Positions 45,187-53,430 are shown, counted from the first letter of the stretch. The stretch is 64,000 bases of DNA from Kaistella yonginensis (GCF_030409525.1 NZ_JAUFQB010000016.1:1-64000); one strand, 5' to 3'. A program made the numbers and translations. Notes: generated by a model not told the origin, from the sequence alone.

Positions 45187-45903
45187 TTAATTTTCATTTT
45201 GAGATTTTGGACGTTTTATATTTGGAATCGTTTGTAGTGAAAGTTGATCTTTTCCTATTACTTTTTTCATAAATGGCAAAGTGCTTTTGAGTGAAGATTT
45301 CCAATTGGTAATGGGGCGGTCAGAACTATTTTTCCAACCATTATTTTTCCAAATTTCATATTTCGATTTTATATCAAAATCTAACTCTGGCTCGTAGATT
45401 TCTAATGTTTTTGCATACTTGATAAATTCTTCAAAGCTCGGAAGGGTTTTATCATTTTCTGCTAATGATTTTAGTAAAGACTGTTCTTCAAATTCTTGAT
45501 TAGTATCTCCTGAATGGGTTTGAACAAGTGAAACCATTGCTGATGGAAGTATATATTTATCTACTTTGTGAATAAAATTTTCCTTAATTTCTTCTTTCTT
45601 ATTATTTTTAGATTCGAAAATCAGCAAAGGATAATCTAAAATTAATCTATAATTACAAGGAAGTCCGTTTTTTGTTTGAAACTGAATTAATCCTAAATTT
45701 TTGAGTTTTTCTTTTGTGGATTTCACCGTTTTCCTGGTTAATCCTAATTCTTTGCTTACTGCAACATCAGAAATTTGGAAATCATAACGATCATTATCGC
45801 AAGCAATTTTCAGGAGATATAAATACATTGCAATTCCCGTAGAACCGACTGATTTTCTTTGGTTGAAATCCCAAAACCGCTGTATCAATTCAAGGTAATA
45901 CAT
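45187..45903 (-). CDS. Helix-turn-helix protein of the element core
   Basis: 238 residues from the ATG at 45903, one base after the stop of the DUF3853 gene; an upstream ATG (45945) would overlap that gene by 41 bp. MYYLELIQRFWDFNQRK opening, then a winged-helix segment with FQISDVAVSKELGLTRKTVK and STKEKLKNLGLIQFQ. The C-terminal part has WKNNGWKNSSDRPITNWKSS, a motif also found in DnaD-like or replication-associated proteins of Bacteroidota elements. Probably a DNA-binding protein for replication or regulation. Confidence 0.75.
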   Translation of the reverse strand: MYYLELIQRFWDFNQRKSVGSTGIAMYLYLLKIACDNDRYDFQISDVAVSKELGLTRKTVKSTKEKLKNLGLIQFQTKNGLPCNYRLILDYPLLIFESKNNKKEEIKENFIHKVDKYILPSAMVSLVQTHSGDTNQEFEEQSLLKSLAENDKTLPSFEEFIKYAKTLEIYEPELDFDIKSKYEIWKNNGWKNSSDRPITNWKSSLKSTLPFMKKVIGKDQLSLQTIPNIKRPKSQNEN

Positions 45904-45904
45904 C

Positions 45905-46156
45905 TTATTTTTTTCCAAAAAGTTCCAAAGCTCTTTCCTTATCAATAATGATAATATTTCCGTTTTGAATAATGGCTTTATCCAATAATCCAGAAGATTT
46001 CACCTCAGATGCTTTCGAAACGGAACATCCTAAAATTTTCGCCAAACCTTTCAATCCATATTCATATTTTTTTTCAGCATTGAGATTTTTGGATACTTCT
46101 AAGAATTCTTCAACTGTTAGTTGCCAAATTGGAGTTTTTGGATCTATTATTTTCAT
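45905..46156 (-). CDS. DUF3853 family protein
   Basis: 83 residues: PIWQLTVEEFLEVSKNL near the start, YGLKGLAKILGCSVSKASEV (a helix-turn-helix-like motif), then SSGLLDKAIIQNGNIIIIDK. The length and motifs match DUF3853, a family typical of Bacteroidota integrative elements. Likely a small DNA-binding protein. It overlaps the upstream gene by 47 bp. Confidence 0.85.
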   Translation of the reverse strand: MKIIDPKTPIWQLTVEEFLEVSKNLNAEKKYEYGLKGLAKILGCSVSKASEVKSSGLLDKAIIQNGNIIIIDKERALELFGKK

Positions 46157-46709
46157 TGTTGTTATTTTTAGCGTTTTTCAGTTTATAAATCCAGTTCCTT
46201 GCAGCGGATTGCCAACATTTCATGGGTTTTTTATTACTCAGTTTCCAATTCACAGATTGATATAAAGAGTAAAACTGATCAGCTTCATTACAATTCACAT
46301 TTCGTTCTGTAAAGTACAATTCGACTTCAGATCGCGCTGGTATGGAAAATAAGTTCTCTGCTGTCAGTAGAAATCTTCTGTTCGAAAACGACTGTTTTTT
46401 TTCTACATTTCTACTTTCAAAGTCAATAATGTCGATCAAACTTCCTTTGTACGAGTCGTAACTGGGTAAGTAAATAATAAATCCAGCATCACAAAGCTCT
46501 TTAATGCATTTGTGGTAAGTCGCAATAGATTTTATTTTACTTAATTTCATCACTTCTTCTCGGCTAATCCGAAAAGAATTCTGAAAATGATTTGAACTCC
46601 ATAATTGGAAAAGAGCAACATACATGCTGATATGAGATGGGTACAGTCGATCATCCTCCACAACCCGTTCAAAAAACCTGATGATATTATTAGACCTTTT
46701 CATAATCAA
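46110..46709 (-). CDS. Element-borne regulator-like protein
   Basis: 199 residues. The N-terminal part is a winged-helix type (LYPSHISMYVALFQLWSSNH, RISREEVMKLSKIKSIATYH, KCIKELCDAGFIIYLPSYD). The C-terminal part carries WKLSNKKPMKCWQSAARNWI, the same kind of motif as in 45187-45903, and an Asn/Lys-rich end. Neighbours (excisionase-like, DUF3853, Rep) place it in the conserved control module of such elements. Function not established. Confidence 0.75.
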   Translation of the reverse strand: MIMKRSNNIIRFFERVVEDDRLYPSHISMYVALFQLWSSNHFQNSFRISREEVMKLSKIKSIATYHKCIKELCDAGFIIYLPSYDSYKGSLIDIIDFESRNVEKKQSFSNRRFLLTAENLFSIPARSEVELYFTERNVNCNEADQFYSLYQSVNWKLSNKKPMKCWQSAARNWIYKLKNAKNNNNENNRSKNSNLATNS

Positions 46710-46719
46710 TCAATGACTA

Positions 46720-46983
46720 TTAATGTTTGAAACTCGTAAGTAATTTCTCGATATCCTTTTTATTGTAAAATAGTGACCCTCCAATTTTACTGTAGGGTAA
46801 GGTTCCGTTAATTCTCAGGTTTTGTAGGGTTCCGGAAGAAATATTTAAGAGTTTTCTGACCTCGGAGGTTCTAAGCCATAACTTTTCTTCTGTCGTCTTT
46901 CCTTGAAGTAAGTTTTCAATACTTTCGAGCAGTTCCACTTTAAACTGTTGAAGATCTTCTTTGGTTATAATCGCTATTGCCAT
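46720..46983 (-). CDS. Helix-turn-helix excisionase-family protein
   Basis: 87 residues. After a coiled N-terminus (EDLQQFKVELLESIENLLQG) comes the MerR/Xis-like winged helix: LWLRTSEVRKLLNISSGTLQ, NLRINGTLPYSKIGGSLFYN, KKDIEKLLTS. Such proteins act with RteC and integrase in excision of CTnDOT-type elements or regulate the adjacent operon. First gene of the four-gene run down to 45187. Confidence 0.85.
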   Translation of the reverse strand: MAIAIITKEDLQQFKVELLESIENLLQGKTTEEKLWLRTSEVRKLLNISSGTLQNLRINGTLPYSKIGGSLFYNKKDIEKLLTSFKH

Positions 46984-47213
46984 AATTTGAAAATTATTTT
47001 ATAGGACAAATTTTGGTAATATTGATGGATTAAATCCCCAAGGTGTACCCAAGTTGGGTATTGATATTTTAAAAAATGCTGAATTAAAAGGAATTACTGC
47101 AGATCATTTTCTTTAAACATCAGAAATTTCCAACAAAAATCAATAAAATATTTTCCGAAGACATTAAGTTTATTGAGTTGCTACAAGGTGGCTGTTAAAA
47201 TCAGAAAAACTGC
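46984..47213. other. Short intergenic region with a palindrome
   Basis: Holds TACCCAA-G-TTGGGTA (47046-47060), a perfect 7-bp inverted repeat. Across it a plus-strand frame reads NFGNIDGLNPQGVPKLGID and ends at 47116 with ADHFL-stop, without a start; this may be a 3' remnant of a gene or chance. Confidence 0.35.
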
Positions 47214-48098
47214 TTATTCATCCTGCGAATCCATTTTGTTGTTCAGCAAATTCTGGAGATTATTTAAGAATTTTGTACGGGATGTTCTGTTTTTTATTTC
47301 CAAGTAGGTCCGATAAACATCACCAAGTTCTATATTGAATATTGCCTCAAAATAAGCGCTGATTTCCTTGATATCCGCATTACCATTATTGAATGATCCT
47401 TTGCAGTGTAAGGCATAAATTAATTCAATCAATGACGTTTTATTATCTGTCCAGGCTAGTTTTGTTTTGGGTGTAGCTATTCGGTAATGCTCCTGCCCCT
47501 GCCTATTTAATTTCAGCAGTTCATCATTCAGGTAAACTTCGAGAAGGTCATTTGCCATAATTTTCGCGACCTTATAGTCGTGCGAAGTACTAAATCTTAC
47601 ATCTGATTCAAAAACAAAAGAGTCTAAACTCAATTTAACGTCGAGTTTTTTGCGGATAAAATATTTATGATCAAGGTAGGTACTGCACGTTCTGTAATAT
47701 CCATAAAAATCGACATTTTCCTCAAAAAACTCTTTCAGTTTAATGAGTTCTGTCTGATAGTATTTTCGAATCATCTTTTCACCCCCACTTGGCTTGCGTG
47801 TTTCGATTCTATAGACTTCATTATGATAAATTAATTTTGATAATATCATAGGTTTACGGTTTTTAAAGAAATCTATTTCTTCAGTGTCTGAAGGAAACTT
47901 AGTGCGAAGAACAAAAGATTTCAGTTTTTTTAGTGCATTATTAATTTCCAGCATTGAATCTTCTGCTCTTTTTAGAGGTTTGTCAGATTCTAAACTTAGA
48001 AAAAGTAATCTGCTTTCCAATTCACTTTCGAGATTTCCAATGAACTTAACCATAGATATTTCATTTATACTCAAATGTATTAACCATCGTTTATTCAT
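47214..48098 (-). CDS. rteC: RteC family protein
   Basis: 294 residues. The C-terminal part matches RteC: TDNKTSLIELIYALHCKGSF, NNGNADIKEISAYFEAIFNI, ELGDVYRTYLEIKNRTSRTK, FLNNLQNLLNNKMD. In CTnDOT, RteC activates the excision operon by binding inverted half sites upstream of it. The excisionase-like gene lies just downstream here in the same orientation. Upstream are a partial (48102-48112) and a full (48140-48155) copy of the CTACAC/GTGTAG palindrome, so expression may answer to the neighbouring LuxR-type regulator. Confidence 0.88.
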   Translation of the reverse strand: MNKRWLIHLSINEISMVKFIGNLESELESRLLFLSLESDKPLKRAEDSMLEINNALKKLKSFVLRTKFPSDTEEIDFFKNRKPMILSKLIYHNEVYRIETRKPSGGEKMIRKYYQTELIKLKEFFEENVDFYGYYRTCSTYLDHKYFIRKKLDVKLSLDSFVFESDVRFSTSHDYKVAKIMANDLLEVYLNDELLKLNRQGQEHYRIATPKTKLAWTDNKTSLIELIYALHCKGSFNNGNADIKEISAYFEAIFNIELGDVYRTYLEIKNRTSRTKFLNNLQNLLNNKMDSQDE

Positions 48099-48101
48099 TT
48101 G

Positions 48102-48112
48102 CTACACTGTAG
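48102..48112. promoter_or_regulatory. Partial lux-box-like palindrome at rteC
   Basis: CTACA-C-TGTAG, a compressed version of the 16-bp sites, ending 4 bp before the rteC start codon. It could act as a repressing site for rteC; it is shorter than the other three, so functional relevance is uncertain. Confidence 0.4.
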
Positions 48113-48139
48113 ATTAAGAAACGCGAAAATCCGAAATAA

Positions 48140-48155
48140 CTACACTAAAGTGTAG
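48140..48155 (+). promoter_or_regulatory. Lux-box-like site before the ThiF gene
   Basis: CTACACTAAAGTGTAG, perfect 7-bp arms. It ends 22 bp before the -7 box TACATTTG (48178-48185), which places its centre near -42, where LuxR-type activators bind. Confidence 0.75.
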
Positions 48156-48177
48156 GTAGGTGAATATTCAAAAAAAC

Positions 48178-48185
48178 TACATTTG
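48178..48185 (+). promoter_or_regulatory. -7 box of the ThiF gene
   Basis: TACATTTG fits TAnnTTTG. The start codon is only 14 bp further, so the leader is very short. No TTG at -33, as expected for an activator-dependent promoter. Confidence 0.65.
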
Positions 48186-48199
48186 ACAAACTTTTCGCC

Positions 48200-48976
48200 A
48201 TGGACCGTTATCTACGAAACCGCATCTACATCAGTAATTGTGAGCAACAAAAATTAAAAAATTTCTCGATCATTATTGCCGGAAGTGGAATCGGAAGCAA
48301 TATCGCGGAATGTGCACTTCGTACGGGTTTTGAAAAAATATGTGTGATTGATGGTGACCTTATCGAAGACTCCAATCTCAATAGACAAAATTACACTGAA
48401 GACCAATTAGGAACTTCAAAAGCTGCGGCTCTTTACGAAAGGCTAAAAAGCATCAATGCGAATGCGGAAATCAGCTTTATAAATGAGTTTATCAGTACCG
48501 ACAATATGCCAGAGACAGGGAGATATCATGCCGGAATCAATGCATTGGATTATACCAATGAAGCACCTCAGCTATTTGATGAATCATGTCTTAAAAGTGG
48601 AATTCCAGTTTTACATCCTTATAATGTCGGTTGGGGAGGATTAGTTACTGTTCTTTCACCGGACGGACCCGCTTTGCAATCAATTGAAAAATCCAGCAAA
48701 TTTAATGAAGTGGAAATGGTAGACTATGCTGCAAGTTACCTACGTTATTGGCAGAAACCACAGATCTGGCTTGAAGAAGTAATAGGTCAATACAGAAATG
48801 AAGACCTCACACTACCACCGCCCCAGCTGGCTATCGGATCGTGGTATATCGCCGCTATGTGTACCCATCTTTTAATAAAAATTGCTACAGGTAAGTATTA
48901 TAAAAAATTTCCGGATTTCTACCTGAGTTCTTTATTTCAGGAAGAAGAAAATGGAAAAGATTCTTTATTAAAGTAG
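48200..48976 (+). CDS. ThiF/E1-like adenylating enzyme
   Basis: 258 residues with the Rossmann-type ATP site IIIAGSGIGSNIAECALRTG (about 24-43), acidic VIDGDLIEDSNLNRQNYTED with the conserved Asn-x-x-Arg-Gln, and YHAGINALDYTNEAPQLFDE. The protein normally adenylates a C-terminal carboxylate or an amino acid. Its end overlaps the convergent LuxR-type gene by 9 bp. A lux-box-like site and promoter match those of the acyltransferase at 49852, so the two enzymes probably act in one pathway, for example building an acylated signal. It is a different lineage from the PRTRC ThiF protein. Confidence 0.85.
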   Translation: MDRYLRNRIYISNCEQQKLKNFSIIIAGSGIGSNIAECALRTGFEKICVIDGDLIEDSNLNRQNYTEDQLGTSKAAALYERLKSINANAEISFINEFISTDNMPETGRYHAGINALDYTNEAPQLFDESCLKSGIPVLHPYNVGWGGLVTVLSPDGPALQSIEKSSKFNEVEMVDYAASYLRYWQKPQIWLEEVIGQYRNEDLTLPPPQLAIGSWYIAAMCTHLLIKIATGKYYKKFPDFYLSSLFQEEENGKDSLLK

Positions 48977-49723
48977 CTTGTTATTTTTGACATAAGCTAA
49001 CGCTTCCCCCATATTTCTAACGTTCAATTTGTCAAAAAGCTTTCTTCGATGAAACTTAACAGTATCAATAGCGATACACATTTTATCTGCTATTTGGCTT
49101 ATTGTTAATCCCTGTGCATGGAGGCGTACTGTATGCAGCTCCCGTTCCGTTAATGTACTTTTTTCTATTTTATTCCATACTCCTCTGGCTACATCGAGCT
49201 CCCAGAATGAATCTTCACCTGTTTTTGAAAGTAAGACATTTCCTGAAACATCGTGGGAGGAAAGAGAAACGACACACAATGCTTTCCATATTTTTCCCTC
49301 GGAAGTAATAAATATCGGGGTTAATTTGTGATTGATCAAGATTGTGTCGGTTCCAGTGTGTAAATTAAAATCATAGGAAATACTATAGTTTTTCCGGTCT
49401 GGCAGAGGGATGGTGTTAAAAAAATCAAATCCTATTTCGTTCACTCTAATCAGCATTTCCAAGTCTTCTTTCGAAACATATTTAAAGTAAAAAGCATATC
49501 CCATCGCCATGACTTCCGAAGGACTATGATTACATAAAAAAAGTGGATTATCTGACACATATTCGAATTCCTTTCTCTCATAGTCGATTATATACATGCT
49601 CATGTAAGAAAGCCTGCAGACGGCTCTTAGCGTTTCGAGATAATTGCCACTTTGAGCATACTCCTCTTCCGATAAAAAATCTACCGTATTCTTTCTTGAA
49701 AAGAACCTGTTTATTTCATCCAT
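48968..49723 (-). CDS. LuxR-type transcriptional regulator
   Basis: 251 residues. The C-terminal GerE/LuxR helix-turn-helix is unmistakable: LTERELHTVRLHAQGLTISQ, IADKMCIAIDTVKFHRRKLF, DKLNVRNMGEAL. The N-terminal ~180 residues look PAS-like (YIIDYERKEFEYVSDNPLFL, GYAFYFKYVSKEDLEMLI) and could sense a ligand. It lies between the ThiF and acyltransferase genes and should bind the three 16-bp palindromes. One site (49752-49767) lies 29 bp upstream of its own start, so autoregulation is likely. Confidence 0.88.
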   Translation of the reverse strand: MDEINRFFSRKNTVDFLSEEEYAQSGNYLETLRAVCRLSYMSMYIIDYERKEFEYVSDNPLFLCNHSPSEVMAMGYAFYFKYVSKEDLEMLIRVNEIGFDFFNTIPLPDRKNYSISYDFNLHTGTDTILINHKLTPIFITSEGKIWKALCVVSLSSHDVSGNVLLSKTGEDSFWELDVARGVWNKIEKSTLTERELHTVRLHAQGLTISQIADKMCIAIDTVKFHRRKLFDKLNVRNMGEALAYVKNNKLL

Positions 49724-49751
49724 AACGAAGAGGGAATATTGTTGAACTTGG

Positions 49752-49767
49752 CTACACTATCGTGTAG
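49752..49767. promoter_or_regulatory. Lux-box-like site in the divergent luxR-GNAT region
   Basis: CTACACTATCGTGTAG, 6-bp perfect arms with a partly symmetric centre. It is 22 bp from the next site at 49790 (38 bp centre to centre) and 28 bp from the luxR-type start codon. Confidence 0.7.
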
Positions 49768-49789
49768 TTTTTATGTTTATTTATTAAAT

Positions 49790-49805
49790 CTACACAAAAG
49801 TGTAG
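49790..49805 (+). promoter_or_regulatory. Lux-box-like site before the acyltransferase
   Basis: CTACACAAAAGTGTAG, 6-bp perfect arms, ending exactly 22 bp before the box TACTTTTA (49828-49835), the same geometry as at the ThiF gene. Confidence 0.75.
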
Positions 49806-49827
49806 AAAATATATGAAAACATCATAA

Positions 49828-49835
49828 TACTTTTA
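49828..49835 (+). promoter_or_regulatory. -7 box of the acyltransferase gene
   Basis: TACTTTTA, one mismatch to TAnnTTTG; the start codon is 16 bp further. Confidence 0.5.
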
Positions 49836-49851
49836 GTCAAATATTATAAAT

Positions 49852-50478
49852 ATGATACAAAATATAGAATATTATACGATGTGCCATGAAAACGTAGATG
49901 AATTAATTCATTTTGTAATTAATGAAAACCATCTCCATCATCGCGAAATTGTAACAGTTGAACAAATAAATTCAACAAGACAATTATTATGTACTGAAGA
50001 AAAACAATATGTTAACTCCCAGATTTTCGTTGCAATGTCGGATAGTATCATTTGTGGGAGCATCAGAATATTCCAAAAAACTGTTACCCAAATTTTACCT
50101 ATAGAAAAAATTTTCAATATTAATGTTGAAGATTTAGTTGGTGCGGGAACACCCATTTACCATATTGGCAGATTCGCTGTATCCAAAGGAGCAGACAAGA
50201 GAGGTTTCCATATTTTTAAAACGCTGATTGCACTTGCACTGCAAGTTGCTCAACAAGGTCAAGGAGGAATTGTCTTTGCAGAATGCGACGTTAAATTATT
50301 GCGAACGATCCGGCTTTTAGGAATAGAGGCTGAATCGATCGGTGCGCCTATCCTCTATCTGGGATCTGAAACAGTTCCGATAAAATTACCATGGGCTGGG
50401 TATCAGGTTTTCCTAGAAAAGAACAAGAACGTCTTAAATAGGAAACTTCAGATATTGAAGAAGGACGTGCAGATTTAA
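49852..50478 (+). CDS. LuxI/FeeM-like N-acyltransferase
   Basis: 208 residues of the GNAT superfamily branch that includes N-acyl amino acid synthase FeeM and acyl-homoserine-lactone synthases. Visible parts: IFVAMSDSIICGSIRIFQKT (beta strands of the acyl-CoA/ACP site), GTPIYHIGRFAVSKGADKRG (the Gly-Arg-hydrophobic segment before the pyrophosphate-binding turn), FKTLIALALQVAQQGQGGIV, FAECDVKLLRTIRLLGIEAE. The expected reaction is transfer of a fatty acyl group to an amino acid or related amine. The promoter carries two lux-box-like sites, suggesting positive feedback through the LuxR-type regulator. Confidence 0.8.
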   Translation: MIQNIEYYTMCHENVDELIHFVINENHLHHREIVTVEQINSTRQLLCTEEKQYVNSQIFVAMSDSIICGSIRIFQKTVTQILPIEKIFNINVEDLVGAGTPIYHIGRFAVSKGADKRGFHIFKTLIALALQVAQQGQGGIVFAECDVKLLRTIRLLGIEAESIGAPILYLGSETVPIKLPWAGYQVFLEKNKNVLNRKLQILKKDVQI

Positions 50479-50488
50479 ACCTTTCACC

Positions 50489-51286
50489 GTGAATACCTAC
50501 CATCTTGATCTTTTACAGAAGCATCTTAAAAAATCCTTAGAACGCTACTGTCAACTCTGTGATTTTTCATCAGACCGACAGTACTATTCCAATGAAATTA
50601 TCTTATCGCAAACCAAAGAAATTGTCCTACAATATATCCATTTGTTTCAGACACTCAATTTTTTAGATCGGCAAACTGAATACTATCAACACGGTTTTAT
50701 CTTTACCTATAAGGAGACGGACGAAGATTTCACCTCCAATCCGGATTGCGCTGATATTATGAAACTTCTCACTGACTCTTATCAACGTATCGCTGGCTCG
50801 GTTTCCAAAGATCGTTTTTTTCTGCCCATTCATGTGCAGAGGATCAGTTCAGAGGAAATTCAGATTTTTATAGGGGTTGTCACCAAAGATCAGCACCATT
50901 TTACCATTTCAATTGTGACCCATCAAACGGTCTATCCAAGACCATATGCGTCGATAGGAAATAACCGGTACCGGTATCTGCTGAAAATGATGGAAACGTA
51001 TGATCCTGACGATTACGCAACTTTAAAGACTTTTGTGAATAGCAAAGGGATATCTTACCACCAATTTAGAAAAGACAGCTTTTCCTTTTTTGAAAGTCCC
51101 TTTTATCACCATTATCTTAAAATCAAAATGATTCCTGTGCTCGAGGACATTATGTTGAGTACTTTAAGTTATAAAGAAATTGCCTATAAAAACGGCTTTT
51201 CAAATTACTATCAACTCTATATTCTGTTCCACCGAACCTATCATTTTCCCTTCCACCGGATTCTTCGCATCGCACTGCAAAAGTGA
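50489..51286 (+). CDS. AraC-type regulator
   Basis: 265 residues from a GTG start at 50489, 10 bp after the acyltransferase stop. The last ~60 residues form an AraC helix-turn-helix: TLSYKEIAYKNGFSNYYQLY, FHRTYHFPFHRILR. The N-terminal ~200 residues have no recognised sensor domain. Close spacing to the acyltransferase might mean co-transcription, but the usual company of such regulators is the MauE/DUF6520/SusCD locus that follows, which it may control. Confidence 0.75.
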   Translation: MNTYHLDLLQKHLKKSLERYCQLCDFSSDRQYYSNEIILSQTKEIVLQYIHLFQTLNFLDRQTEYYQHGFIFTYKETDEDFTSNPDCADIMKLLTDSYQRIAGSVSKDRFFLPIHVQRISSEEIQIFIGVVTKDQHHFTISIVTHQTVYPRPYASIGNNRYRYLLKMMETYDPDDYATLKTFVNSKGISYHQFRKDSFSFFESPFYHHYLKIKMIPVLEDIMLSTLSYKEIAYKNGFSNYYQLYILFHRTYHFPFHRILRIALQK

Positions 51287-51440
51287 CTTCACCGTCCCGA
51301 CTTTTCATTCTGGTGATACTATTTTACATATACAAGCCTTTATAGTACATAAAAATGTTTTTATTAAACATACTTCTGCCTCTAAAGTAAATGTATTTGA
51401 AATAGTGATGGTGCAATTTTACATCATCAAAAATGCAGAC

Positions 51441-53006
51441 ATGAAAACCCTAACAAAAATAATCCCGCTTATCGTAAGCTTCTTTTTCATCCTCCTGTTC
51501 ATTTATGCTTCAGCGAGCAAAATGTTCGACTTTGAAAACTTCCAGGTGCAATTGGCTCAATCGCCATTGCTGAGTGCTTATGCAGGATTCATATCTTATG
51601 CGGTCATTATTCTGGAACTGGTGATTGTCGGTTTGCTCTGTTTCAATCTTACCCGACTTTTGGGTTTATATGCTTCGTTTGCCATCATGGTGGCTTTTAC
51701 GGTTTACATCTTTCTGATCTTGAATTACAGCGATTTTGTGCCGTGCTCCTGCGGCGGGATTCTGGAGAAAATGGGTTGGACCGAGCATTTGATCTTTAAT
51801 ATTGGATGCGTCGTATTGGCGGGTCTTGCTATAATCGCAGCCTATCCCATCACTCCGAAAGCACCTATTATGTATGTTACTGAAGAAGACTGGATGGCCA
51901 ATTACTGGCAGAGAAGAAAGGACCGACGATGGATTGCTTATAAAATGGTGACCCTTCTGGTTTTGCCTGCAGGTTTAATGGTCGCCCTCTTTCTTTCTTC
52001 TGAACATATCATGAAAAAGGAGAATAATTTTACACGGAGGTATATTCCACATGCTCTCGACTTGCAAAAAGCAATGGATATTAAAGTGAATTCATACTAT
52101 TTTATGGGGTACGATGATCATAACATCTATCTGGGTAATACCACTGCACCCTTAAATATATTAACCGTAAGTAGAGATCTTAATAAATCTTATAAATACA
52201 GAATTCCGCTAGACGTCAAAAACTACAGTTTCAAATCAATAAAACTTGCATATCACGCACCGTTTTATTACTTATTTGACGGGCAGGTTCCCATCATTCT
52301 TAAAGGGAAAATAGGTGATAATAGTCCGCCCGAAATAATCAGTTATAAGGATATGTATTTTGATTTGTTAATCATCAACGCTGGAGATATGGTATTCCGC
52401 GCGCAGAGCAAAGACCATCATAACTTTGTACTTGGCACAATCGATAGTCTTAAACGGCTCAAGTTACGCCCTGAAGTGCTCGGGCAAAAAAGTACTGGTT
52501 ACATCCAAAATGATGGACTATTACTATCCAATCCTCATCAAACGGGAAATCTGATTTACCTCTATTACTATAGCAATACTTTCCTTGTTATGAATAATGA
52601 CCTTTCTATTCAGAGACGTTTAAAACTGATTAGTCCTCCTCAAACTATTACTGAAAAGTTGGTCACTTTGAAAAATGGTAAGACCAAAATAGAAGCCCCG
52701 CAGATTCTGAACTTTTCTAATGCATATCTGGCCAATCATCTCTTATGGGTGCAGTCCAACATCAGAGGAAAGTTTGAAGAAACCCGGCAGTGGCAGAATG
52801 CTAGTGTTATTGATTTGTACAGGACAGATCAGCAATACTATGCTGGAAGTTTCCTGGTACCACACCGGCAAAGCAAACCTCTAAAAAATTTTTTGATCAT
52901 CAATAACGAATTCTATGCGCTCATAGATAATGAAATTGTTAAATACCGTTGTGTACAGGCGTTAACAAAGCAGTTTCAAACAGGTAAAGCCGAAAACCTG
53001 AATTAA
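51441..53006 (+). CDS. MauE/DoxX-like redox membrane protein with extracytoplasmic domain
   Basis: 521 residues from the ATG at 51441; the open frame extends upstream to 51180 but overlaps the AraC gene, and the hydrophobic start supports 51441. Residues ~1-150 hold four transmembrane helices of the MauE type (TKIIPLIVSFFFILLFIYAS, FISYAVIILELVIVGLL, ASFAIMVAFTVYIFLIL, VVLAGLAIIAAYPI) with FVPCSCGGILEKMGWTEHLI; the CSC pair is the likely redox site. A fifth helix (~175-195) leads to a ~320-residue exported domain with repeated strand units, perhaps a propeller. It is followed after 27 bp by the cysteine-containing DUF6520 peptide, whose disulphides it may form. Confidence 0.8.
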   Translation: MKTLTKIIPLIVSFFFILLFIYASASKMFDFENFQVQLAQSPLLSAYAGFISYAVIILELVIVGLLCFNLTRLLGLYASFAIMVAFTVYIFLILNYSDFVPCSCGGILEKMGWTEHLIFNIGCVVLAGLAIIAAYPITPKAPIMYVTEEDWMANYWQRRKDRRWIAYKMVTLLVLPAGLMVALFLSSEHIMKKENNFTRRYIPHALDLQKAMDIKVNSYYFMGYDDHNIYLGNTTAPLNILTVSRDLNKSYKYRIPLDVKNYSFKSIKLAYHAPFYYLFDGQVPIILKGKIGDNSPPEIISYKDMYFDLLIINAGDMVFRAQSKDHHNFVLGTIDSLKRLKLRPEVLGQKSTGYIQNDGLLLSNPHQTGNLIYLYYYSNTFLVMNNDLSIQRRLKLISPPQTITEKLVTLKNGKTKIEAPQILNFSNAYLANHLLWVQSNIRGKFEETRQWQNASVIDLYRTDQQYYAGSFLVPHRQSKPLKNFLIINNEFYALIDNEIVKYRCVQALTKQFQTGKAENLN

Positions 53007-53033
53007 TCGTAGGCAAAATTAAATTTTATTATC

Positions 53034-53315
53034 ATGAAAAATGTTAAGTCATTTTTAATCCCTGTAGCCCTTGTATTCCTCGGCGCAGGAAGTGCTTTTG
53101 CAACTCATAAGGCAAAAGCAAGTGAAAAAATCGTAGAATTGGGCTTCTATTATGATCCCTCTGCACCAGCCGAAAAATGTATCGAATATCAGGAAGTCAA
53201 CTGCAACAGCAGCGGTGGCCCTGTATGTACGGAGATTGTCGGTGGTGTTCCGCGCGTCATGTCGAAGTATTTAAACAGTACGGAATGTGGACAGACACTT
53301 CATAGAAATAACTAA
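53034..53315 (+). CDS. DUF6520 family small exported protein
   Basis: 93 residues: signal peptide MKNVKSFLIPVALVFLGAGS with AFA cleavage site near 23, then a mature part of about 70 residues with four cysteines (KCIEYQEVNC, PVCTEIV, TECGQT) that could form two disulphides, ending LHRNN. From memory this matches the small DUF6520 family of Flavobacteriia, found beside MauE-like proteins. Its abundance, export and fixed cysteines suggest a secreted peptide. A strong terminator follows at once. Confidence 0.82.
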   Translation: MKNVKSFLIPVALVFLGAGSAFATHKAKASEKIVELGFYYDPSAPAEKCIEYQEVNCNSSGGPVCTEIVGGVPRVMSKYLNSTECGQTLHRNN

Positions 53316-53323
53316 CAAAAAGA

Positions 53324-53352
53324 GGATGCCACAACATTAGGCATCCTTTTTT
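53324..53352 (+). terminator. Intrinsic terminator after DUF6520 gene
   Basis: GGATGCC, 9-nt loop, GGCATCC, then six T (53347-53352). It ends the AraC-MauE-DUF6520 run. Confidence 0.88.
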
Positions 53353-53430
53353 GTACATCGTTTGCTGAAGAAGTAAGATAGCAGTAAAGCCGGCTATCGT
53401 CTTTATGGTTTCGAAAGCTTCTTTTAAGGT

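Noticed and set aside
51180-51440. Upstream extension of the MauE-like frame
   Set aside because: It overlaps the end of the AraC gene, and the hydrophobic N-terminus of the protein begins naturally at the ATG at 51441.
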